From CALCKU01 sp964534845 (GTDB lineage Bacteria > Pseudomonadota > Alphaproteobacteria > Caulobacterales > Maricaulaceae), in the NCBI GenBank assembly GCA_964534845.1, contig CAZHPV010000046.1, forward strand, positions 1-20,943: a stretch of DNA of 20,943 nt, written 5' to 3'. A model generated the notes under the pieces. It ran no database searches and had not been told where the DNA came from. It saw only the letters and a list, made by a program, of their open reading frames with translations. Below, piece by piece: positions 15,279 to 20,943 of the stretch. A program made the translations under genes and the position numbers. Numbering within the stretch: position 1 is the stretch's first letter; every line of letters begins with the position of its first letter.

Positions 15279-15887
15279 TTACTGGTGACGGGATTTAAGC
15301 TCGGCAATGACATCCGCAAAGGCGATATCTTTCTGGGCGAGTAGAACCAAGAGATGATAGGTAAGATCAGCCGCTTCAGAGATAAGCTTATCATCTGTTT
15401 CGCTCACGGCAGCTAGCGCCGTCTCAACGCCTTCTTCTCCGACCTTCTGGGCAGTGCGCCTTAGCGGGCCGTTGAGCAATTTTGCTGTATATGATGTTTC
15501 GCTATCAGAGGATTTTCGATCAGAGATCAGGCTTTCCAGATAGGATAAAAATCCGAGGCCTTGGGGGATATCATCCCCGAAACAGCTTTGCGTTCCCGTG
15601 TGACATGTCGGCCCGACCGGACGCGCTTTTATCAAAAGCGTGTCATTGTCGCAATCCATTGAAACGGCGCTCAGAGTAAGGTAGTGCCCGCTGGTTTCCC
15701 CCTTTGTCCAAAGCGTCTGGCGTGTGCGGCTGTAAAATGTGACGCGCCCGGTGTCCAAGGTTTTCTTGATGGCCTCGGCATTCATATAGCCCAGCATTAA
15801 AACTTGCTCTGTTCGGTCGTCTTGTATGATGGCAGGCACGAGGCCGCCGCCCTTTTCAAAGTCAATTAAGTCAATATTTAAAGTCAT
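15279..15887 (-). CDS. hisI: Bifunctional phosphoribosyl-AMP cyclohydrolase / phosphoribosyl-ATP pyrophosphatase
   Basis: Catalyses steps two and three of histidine synthesis; 202 residues, as in enterobacterial HisI(E). The N-terminal cyclohydrolase (about 1-115) has WTKGETSG (60-67), the metal-binding MDCDNDTLL (D78, D80, D82) and cysteines C79, C95 and C102. The C-terminal pyrophosphohydrolase (about 120-202) has SYTAKL, AQKVGEEGVETALAA (146-160) and EAADLTYHLLVLL (171-183). The ATG overlaps the hisF stop by four bases (ATGA), making it the last gene of the operon. In most alphaproteobacteria I know hisI and hisE are separate genes, so the fusion itself points to an enterobacterial-type operon. 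No hairpin plus T-run is visible after its stop, which faces the dehalogenase stop 18 bp away. Confidence 0.96.
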   Translation of the reverse strand: MTLNIDLIDFEKGGGLVPAIIQDDRTEQVLMLGYMNAEAIKKTLDTGRVTFYSRTRQTLWTKGETSGHYLTLSAVSMDCDNDTLLIKARPVGPTCHTGTQSCFGDDIPQGLGFLSYLESLISDRKSSDSETSYTAKLLNGPLRRTAQKVGEEGVETALAAVSETDDKLISEAADLTYHLLVLLAQKDIAFADVIAELKSRHQ

Positions 15888-16651
15888 CGTCTTATCTCTA
15901 TTCCAGATTGAATAAGGTCGGATTTTAGGTCGGGGATCGCGATAACGGCCTTGTGAAAAACACTGGCTGCTAAAGCGCCGTCAACGCGGGCTTGCTCAAA
16001 TACGTCTTTGAAATGCTCAACGGCACCCGCACCGCCCGAAGCTATAAGGGGTACGCTGCAAACCTCACGCGCAGCTTTTAGCTGGTCAATGTCATAGCCT
16101 TGTCTAACCCCGTCTTGGTTCATACAATTTAGCACAATCTCTCCCGCCCCGCGTGTCACAACCTCTTTTATCCAGTCCAATGTCGCGCGACCTGTTTCGC
16201 GGGTTTTATCCGGATCACCCGTGTGGGATTTTACGCGGTAACGACCATTTTCCTCAAATGTATCTATACCCACAACAATACACTGACGTCCGAAGGCGGC
16301 GCTAAGCGCATTGATCAAGGAGGGATTAGTGAGGGCAGGTGAATTAATACTGATTTTATCGGCACCAGCCGCCAGTCTCGCCCCAGCGGCCTCTATTGTT
16401 TTAATGCCGCCTGCCACGCAGAAGGGAATATCTAACACTTTGGAGACAGCCCCGACCCAGTCCGGGCTGACCGTGCGGTCATCAACGGAGGCGGTAATGT
16501 CATAAAAGACCAACTCGTCGGCGCCTTCATCACGGTAGCGCAATGCTAAATCAATAATATCTCCAACGTCTTCATGATTGCGAAACTGGACACCTTTGAC
16601 AACACGCCCGTCCCGTACATCCAGACACGGTATAATACGCCGGGCTAGCAT
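15884..16651 (-). CDS. hisF: Imidazole glycerol phosphate synthase, cyclase subunit
   Basis: Beta/alpha-barrel subunit that uses ammonia from HisH to close the imidazole ring, giving IGP and AICAR; 255 residues. The catalytic aspartates fall exactly at the canonical positions D11 (IPCLDVRDG) and D130 (VVGIDTF). Phosphate-binding loops are VAGGI (79-83), INSPAL and ASGGAGAVEHF. KGVQFRNHEDVGD and DELVFYDITASVDDR read like the enterobacterial protein. The common alphaproteobacterial form has KGVNF and 'L(C/V)FLDITAS' instead. The ATG lies within hisA, overlapping its end by seven bases, and the stop overlaps hisI by four. Confidence 0.97.
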   Translation of the reverse strand: MLARRIIPCLDVRDGRVVKGVQFRNHEDVGDIIDLALRYRDEGADELVFYDITASVDDRTVSPDWVGAVSKVLDIPFCVAGGIKTIEAAGARLAAGADKISINSPALTNPSLINALSAAFGRQCIVVGIDTFEENGRYRVKSHTGDPDKTRETGRATLDWIKEVVTRGAGEIVLNCMNQDGVRQGYDIDQLKAAREVCSVPLIASGGAGAVEHFKDVFEQARVDGALAASVFHKAVIAIPDLKSDLIQSGIEIRR

Positions 16652-17370
16652 GCGATAGCCTCAGAAAGCGTGAATTTATTTTCGTAAAGCGCTTTGCCGA
16701 TGATAATGCCGTAAGGCTCAATAGCCTTTAAGGCCTTTACATCCTTAAGACTTCCCACTCCGCCGGAGGTGATAAGATCGAGTTCAGGGAAGCGTTTTCC
16801 GATTTGCTCATAAAGCTTTATATTGGAACCACCCAGAACACCGTCTTTCTCAATATCTGTCACAAGTATGGTGGCGAGGCCGGACCCGGCATAATCCTCC
16901 AATACCGCCCAGAGCGATTTATGGCCAGTTTCTGTCCATCCGCGCGTGGCGGGATAGGGCTCTCCGTCCGAGCCTATATTCACATCAAGGGCCACTACAA
17001 TGTGTTTTGGGCCCAGTTCCTCAATCCAGAATTTGACCATTTGCGGATTGGTCACAGCTAAGGACCCTATCACAACGCGTTCAACCCCGCCTTTAAGCAG
17101 GTATTGGATTTGGGAGAGATCGCGCAGGCCGCCGCCCGTTTGTATTTTCAATCCGCTATTTTGTGCAATATCAATGATCAGATCGGCTTGACCATTGACT
17201 TCGTTTTTTGCTCCGTCAAGGTCAACGACATGCATCCACTTTGCGCCCATTTTCGCGAACTCACGCGCCATATCTACGGGCGAGATGTCGTAATTTGTGC
17301 GTTGGTTGAAATCGCCCTTTAGAAGGCGTACGCAGCCGCCATCCATCAGATCAATAGCCGGAAATATCAT
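16645..17370 (-). CDS. hisA: Phosphoribosylformimino-AICAR-phosphate isomerase
   Basis: Amadori isomerase converting ProFAR to PRFAR, the substrate of HisF-HisH; 241 residues, barrel fold. Catalytic aspartates are D7 (PAIDLMDG) and D129 (VVALDVNIG). Phosphate loops are QTGGGLR (77-83) and TSGGVGSLKDV, with IIIGKAL before the C-terminus. The segment DGVLGGSNIKLYEQIG and the ending FTLSEAIAC resemble E. coli HisA (GSNVSLYEEV, FTVKEAIAC) more than alphaproteobacterial HisA, as recalled. The ATG overlaps the hisH stop by four bases; the end overlaps hisF by seven. Confidence 0.96.
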   Translation of the reverse strand: MIFPAIDLMDGGCVRLLKGDFNQRTNYDISPVDMAREFAKMGAKWMHVVDLDGAKNEVNGQADLIIDIAQNSGLKIQTGGGLRDLSQIQYLLKGGVERVVIGSLAVTNPQMVKFWIEELGPKHIVVALDVNIGSDGEPYPATRGWTETGHKSLWAVLEDYAGSGLATILVTDIEKDGVLGGSNIKLYEQIGKRFPELDLITSGGVGSLKDVKALKAIEPYGIIIGKALYENKFTLSEAIAC

Positions 17371-17966
17371 GATTTAACCTTTAAGAAATTCTCTAGGATG
17401 CGGGCGCCTGTCTTTGAGCTGCGTTCGGGGTGAAACTGACATCCATAGACATTTTTGTGTTTCACGACTGCCGAAAAATCTGAGCCGTAACGCGTCTTTG
17501 CCAATGTGTATGGGCTTATTTGTGCCGCAAAAGAATGTACAAAATAGGCATGGTCTTTTGTCCGGACCCCGTCGAGCAAGGGGTCAGGCTGTATGATATC
17601 AAGTTGGTTCCATCCCATATGCGGTGTTGGCAAAGTGCCAGTATCCAGTGCGTTGATTGCACCGGGAATTAGCCCGAGCCCATTGACTGGGGACGGGCCT
17701 TCATTAAGGGTTTCAAATATGAGTTGCATGCCCAGACATATACCTAAAACCGGCTGTGTCAGGCTTTGCAAGACAGGCGTTAAGCCCTTGGCATTTATTT
17801 TTTTCATCGCAAAAGGTGCGGCCCCGACACCCGGTATAATGACGCGCTGAGCGGCTTTTATAATGTCTGGTTCATCCGTAATGACGGCCTGACACCCTAA
17901 GCGTTGAAAGGCAAAATCCACCGAGGCGAGATTAGCCACGCCTGTATCCACAATGATCAAGGACAT
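17367..17966 (-). CDS. hisH: Imidazole glycerol phosphate synthase, glutamine amidotransferase subunit
   Basis: Class I glutaminase that feeds ammonia to HisF; 199 residues. The triad is complete: nucleophile C77 in GICLGMQL, H179 and E181 in QFHPERS. The oxyanion loop is PGVGAA (45-50). The N-terminus reads VDTGVANLASV, matching the enterobacterial 'DTGxANLxSV' and not the 'DYGxGNLxS' of most bacteria including typical alphaproteobacteria. LPTPHMGWNQ and YFVHSFA are also of that type. It lies two bases after hisCB and overlaps hisA by four bases. Confidence 0.96.
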   Translation of the reverse strand: MSLIIVDTGVANLASVDFAFQRLGCQAVITDEPDIIKAAQRVIIPGVGAAPFAMKKINAKGLTPVLQSLTQPVLGICLGMQLIFETLNEGPSPVNGLGLIPGAINALDTGTLPTPHMGWNQLDIIQPDPLLDGVRTKDHAYFVHSFAAQISPYTLAKTRYGSDFSAVVKHKNVYGCQFHPERSSKTGARILENFLKVKS

Positions 17967-17968
17967 GC

Positions 17969-19681
17969 CTATAAAACACCTTTAGTAGACGGAATGTCGC
18001 CGCCAATACGCGCAAGAGCAGGTCGCAGGGCGCGGCCCACACCCTTAAAGCAGGCTTCAATAATGTGATGGCTGTTTTCACCTTCAACATCAATGTGGAT
18101 CGCAGCCCCTAGGGTTTGTGCCAGACTTTGGAAGAAGTGCGGACACATTTCGACAGGAAACTCCCCGACATGGTCGGTTGGGAATTCCCCTTTAAACACC
18201 GCCGCCGGTCGGCCAGATAAATCGACTGCCACGCGAGCCTGTGTTTCGTCCATCGGCATGATAAATCCGTAACGCCCAATACCGGCCTTATTGCCCAAGG
18301 CCTGTTTTAAAGCTGTCCCGAAAGCCAAGGCGGTATCTTCGACTGTGTGGTGCGGATCAATTTCCAAATCACCTTCACAGCTCAAGGTCAGACCCATGCC
18401 GCCATGTTTGGCAATCTGCTCTAACATGTGATCAAAAAAGCCTAGCCCTGTTTCAACCTTTACCAAATTAGGATCGTCAAGGTTAACCCGAATAGCGATA
18501 TCGGTTTCATTGGTTTTCCGAAAGACTTCGCCAATACGGTCTTCGCTGGCGGCGGGACTATCCAAGCTATCTACACCCGCGGGGGATGAGATAGCGGGTG
18601 CAACCTTAAATGCCTCAAGCGCGAGATTGTTTTCCCCAGGATTAGAAATAGTCAATCTGACATGTCCGGGTATTTTATTACGGAAATCACGGATTTTTAT
18701 GTTAGCTTTCCCCAAGGCTGCAAAAAGCTCGGCCGTGTCCTTGATGCGCAGTAGCAGAAAATTGGCATCTGACGGGTAAATGCGCTCGACAAATTCAGAG
18801 GACTGTAAAGCGTGAGCCACACGCTCGCGCTCCGATTTCCAAACCTTTAGACGCGCCTCATGTATTGGCATAACAGCCGGGGCAAGCGCCCGTAAAACAG
18901 CCTGTTCAACTGGCCTTGGAACAGGGTAGGGCGGCAAGACCTTAAGCATGAGGTCGATAATGTCAGCATCAGCAATACAGACACCCATGCGGACGCCCGC
19001 TAATCCGTATACCTTACTCAGCGTGCGGGTGATAACCAGATTACGATATGTTGGGCGCATGGCTATAAGGCTGGCTGCGTCTGAAAACTCGATATAGGCT
19101 TCATCCACCACAATAAGGGTTTCTGGGAAAGCCTTGCATAGTTTCGCAACGTTTTTTGCGGATAAGCTATCCCCGGTTGGATTATTAGGTGAACAGAGAA
19201 AAACGATTTTCGGGGTCTTGGCCTTGATGGTTTTCTCTATCGCCGCCAAATCCCAAACGGCTTTTGAGCGCGAGGTCTTTTTGGCCGTGAAATCTGTAAG
19301 CAACGGAACTTCAATGACCCCCGCACCCTGAATTTCGGCGGCTGTTTTGAAATAACCAAAAGTAGGCGGGCAAATTAAAATACTGTCCTGTCCGGCTTCG
19401 CAAAAGGTTCTAAGTAAAACCTCTATGGCCTCGTCTGCGCCGCGACCCATCATGAGTGTTTCAGGGGCAACACCATAAAGACTGGCCAAACGGTTTCGAA
19501 GGCCAGCGGGTTGCTGGGCGGGATAACGGTTGTAATCCTTGACGCTTTTATCGGCTGGCGGCGGGGCCCACGGACTTTCATTAGCGTCCAGATGTAGAGC
19601 ATGGGTTGCCCCACCCCGTGCGCTATAGCTGCTAAAGCGGACGATAGACGGTCTCGCGATATTTAAAGGCCATTTGCTCAT
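17969..19681 (-). CDS. hisCB: HisC-HisB fusion: histidinol-phosphate aminotransferase / imidazoleglycerol-phosphate dehydratase
   Basis: One uninterrupted 570-residue frame encodes two enzymes. Residues 1-362 are a PLP aminotransferase: LDANESPW (31-38), RYPAQQP (52-58), GRGADEAIE (79-87), CSPNNPTG (163-170), VVDEAYIEF (191-199), the PLP lysine K223 in TRTLSKVYGLAG, and RMG (231-233). Residues 363-380 are a linker rich in Ala, Ser, Pro and Asp. Residues 381-570 are a full-length dehydratase: GFFDHMLEQIA with H418, DPHHTVEDT with H444, H445 and E448, H514 in MCPHFFQSL, and SHHIIEACFK with H538, H539 and E542, ending PSTKGVL. Both active sites look intact. In E. coli, HisB is fused to the HisN phosphatase, which is absent here. 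The two activities are consecutive: the dehydratase makes imidazole-acetol phosphate and the aminotransferase consumes it. The ATG overlaps hisD by four bases. Confidence 0.95.
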   Translation of the reverse strand: MSKWPLNIARPSIVRFSSYSARGGATHALHLDANESPWAPPPADKSVKDYNRYPAQQPAGLRNRLASLYGVAPETLMMGRGADEAIEVLLRTFCEAGQDSILICPPTFGYFKTAAEIQGAGVIEVPLLTDFTAKKTSRSKAVWDLAAIEKTIKAKTPKIVFLCSPNNPTGDSLSAKNVAKLCKAFPETLIVVDEAYIEFSDAASLIAMRPTYRNLVITRTLSKVYGLAGVRMGVCIADADIIDLMLKVLPPYPVPRPVEQAVLRALAPAVMPIHEARLKVWKSERERVAHALQSSEFVERIYPSDANFLLLRIKDTAELFAALGKANIKIRDFRNKIPGHVRLTISNPGENNLALEAFKVAPAISSPAGVDSLDSPAASEDRIGEVFRKTNETDIAIRVNLDDPNLVKVETGLGFFDHMLEQIAKHGGMGLTLSCEGDLEIDPHHTVEDTALAFGTALKQALGNKAGIGRYGFIMPMDETQARVAVDLSGRPAAVFKGEFPTDHVGEFPVEMCPHFFQSLAQTLGAAIHIDVEGENSHHIIEACFKGVGRALRPALARIGGDIPSTKGVL

Positions 19682-20943
19682 GACGTGGCGCTTTCTTTAT
19701 GGTTATTTGGAGCTTTATTCGACGGGCGGGTTTCCAGCCGCAGACTGACAGAACGCCTATGGGCCTCTAGACCTTCAAGTGTCGCAAGTGTTTCAACGAC
19801 AGGACCGATATTTTCAAGCCCTGAACGGGTGAGTTCTTGAACACTTATAAATTTCATAAAGCTTTCAATTGTAATGCCTGAATAGGCGCGCGCAGCCCCG
19901 AATGTGGGTAAGGTGTGGTTGGTACCGCTGGCATAATCTCCGACGCTCTCAGGGGTCCATTGTCCTAGAAATATAGAGCCGGCATTACGAATGGCGGGCA
20001 CAAATTTTCTAGGTTGGTCGATTTGCAGGATTAAGTGCTCCGGAGCATATTTATTGACAATGTCGGCAATATCGGAGCGGTCATTCGCAATTATAATGCG
20101 GGCGTTTTCCAGAGCCTTGTCTGCAATCTTTGCTCTTGGCAGGGAGAAGAGCTGGCTCTCTACTTCTCGGGTAACGGCTTTGGCTATGTCGGTATTGTCG
20201 CATACACAGATCACTTGGGCGAGTGTGTCATGCTCGGCTTGCGCCAAGAGGTCGGCTGCAACAAAGACAGGATTGGCCTTTGCGTCGGCCACGACCATGG
20301 CTTCAGATGGCCCGGCGGGCATATCAATAGCTGGTCCGCCGCCAATCTGAGCCGCCAAGGATTTTGCCGCCGCGACATAAGCATTGCCGGGTCCGAAAAT
20401 TTTATCACAAGCCGGTATAGTTTCGGTTCCATATGTCATAGCGGCGATGGCTTGTGCCCCCCCACAAGCAAAAACGTCCGTGACTTGGCAGTGATAGGCC
20501 GCCGCTAAAATAGCTTGATTGATTTTGCCATCCTTGCCGGGCGGTGTAGCGATAATTCTGCGTTGCACGCCGGCGACCCTTGCGGGCGCAGCCAGCATTA
20601 AGAGCGTGGAGACGAGCGGGGCGGTGCCGCCGGGTACATATAAGCCTGCAATATCTATAGCGCGGGATTCGCGGCGACATATAACGCCCGGCATGGTTTC
20701 GACTTCAATATCCGGCGGGAGTTGGGCGGTGTGAAAGGTCTGAATGTTTTTATGTGCGCTTTTTAGGGCGTCTTTGTCTGCGTCGGGTAGGGCGTCCCAA
20801 GCCGCCTTCAGATCACTATTTGGAACTTTGAGGGATGTAAGCGAGGCGCCGTCAAAGCGGGCCGTGTAATCCAGAACAGCCGCGTCCCCGTGGGCTTTTA
20901 CATCAGACATGATGCTGCGCACAGACTCTATGATGTCTGTCTG
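19678..20943 (-). CDS. hisD: Histidinol dehydrogenase, partial at right edge
   Basis: Zinc- and NAD-dependent oxidation of histidinol to histidine. The frame is open to the right edge (421 residues visible; family about 430), so only about ten to twenty N-terminal residues are missing. An internal GTG at 20922 is not the start because family-like sequence (IIESVRSIMSDVKAHGDAAV) continues through it. The signature region reads FGPGNAYVAAAK, then IDMPAGPSEAMVVAD and FVAADLLAQAEHD, where Q and H are zinc ligands. APEHLILQ, GDYASGTNHTLPTFG and SVQELTRSG are the catalytic and zinc-binding C-terminal motifs. Stop and hisCB start overlap as ATGA. hisG presumably precedes it outside the window, as would any operon promoter or attenuator. 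Confidence 0.96.
   Translation of the reverse strand, partial: QTDIIESVRSIMSDVKAHGDAAVLDYTARFDGASLTSLKVPNSDLKAAWDALPDADKDALKSAHKNIQTFHTAQLPPDIEVETMPGVICRRESRAIDIAGLYVPGGTAPLVSTLLMLAAPARVAGVQRRIIATPPGKDGKINQAILAAAYHCQVTDVFACGGAQAIAAMTYGTETIPACDKIFGPGNAYVAAAKSLAAQIGGGPAIDMPAGPSEAMVVADAKANPVFVAADLLAQAEHDTLAQVICVCDNTDIAKAVTREVESQLFSLPRAKIADKALENARIIIANDRSDIADIVNKYAPEHLILQIDQPRKFVPAIRNAGSIFLGQWTPESVGDYASGTNHTLPTFGAARAYSGITIESFMKFISVQELTRSGLENIGPVVETLATLEGLEAHRRSVSLRLETRPSNKAPNNHKESATS

Noticed and set aside
17969..19681. HisC-HisB join as an assembly or frameshift artefact
   Set aside because: The frame is continuous through a linker of plausible composition, both domains are full length, and the flanking 4-bp overlap and 2-bp gap keep a normal operon layout.
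20035..20508. 157-codon plus-strand frame inside hisD
   Set aside because: Antisense to the HisD signature region; no independent support.
20920..20922. GTG as the start of hisD
   Set aside because: HisD-like residues continue upstream of it to the window edge, so the gene is simply truncated by the window.
1..20943. Defence system, prophage, CRISPR, insertion sequence or tRNA
   Set aside because: No direct-repeat array, transposase, integrase, terminal inverted repeats or tRNA cloverleaf was seen; the ParB-like protein alone is not enough to call a defence or partition system.

Overview
The window is ordinary, densely packed bacterial chromosome of intermediate G+C. Nothing in it resembles a phage, plasmid, transposon or CRISPR locus. 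Gene content (Atu-like acyl-CoA carboxylase cluster, paired acyl-CoA dehydrogenases, HLD-I haloalkane dehalogenase, Mrp, orphan WecG/TagA) and weak Shine-Dalgarno use suggest an aerobic, probably marine alphaproteobacterium. That placement is an inference from general resemblance, not a database result.

Region 1 (1-9063) is a catabolic island built around one divergent control region (5842-5936). Leftward run four tightly overlapping genes: an AtuA-like DUF1446 protein, a carboxyltransferase beta subunit of the methylcrotonyl/geranyl-CoA carboxylase family, a crotonase-fold hydratase, and a biotin carboxylase alpha subunit cut by the left edge. Rightward run a TetR repressor and two acyl-CoA dehydrogenases. 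One dehydrogenase keeps the catalytic glutamate and the other keeps the FAD-contact motif, so they probably form one heteromeric enzyme. Together the genes read as oxidation, carboxylation and hydration of a methyl-branched acyl-CoA, as in the acyclic terpene (Atu) or leucine (Liu) pathways, but without the ligase or short-chain dehydrogenases of the Pseudomonas atu operon.

Region 2 (9064-15260) is mixed. It holds an exported protein of unknown function coupled by a one-base overlap to the Fe-S carrier ATPase Mrp, then a leftward orphan WecG/TagA glycosyltransferase and FAH-family hydrolase, then a rightward ParB/Srx-like small protein and a complete haloalkane dehalogenase.

Region 3 (15279-20943) is a leftward histidine operon, hisD-hisCB-hisH-hisA-hisF-hisIE, with overlaps or gaps of only a few bases. 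Its order and its residues look like the enterobacterial his operon rather than the scattered his genes usual in alphaproteobacteria. Where enterobacteria have HisC followed by a HisN-HisB fusion, this operon has one 570-residue HisC-HisB fusion. This fusion, joining two consecutive pathway steps, is the most unusual object in the window. HisG (upstream, off the right edge) and a histidinol-phosphate phosphatase are not present here.
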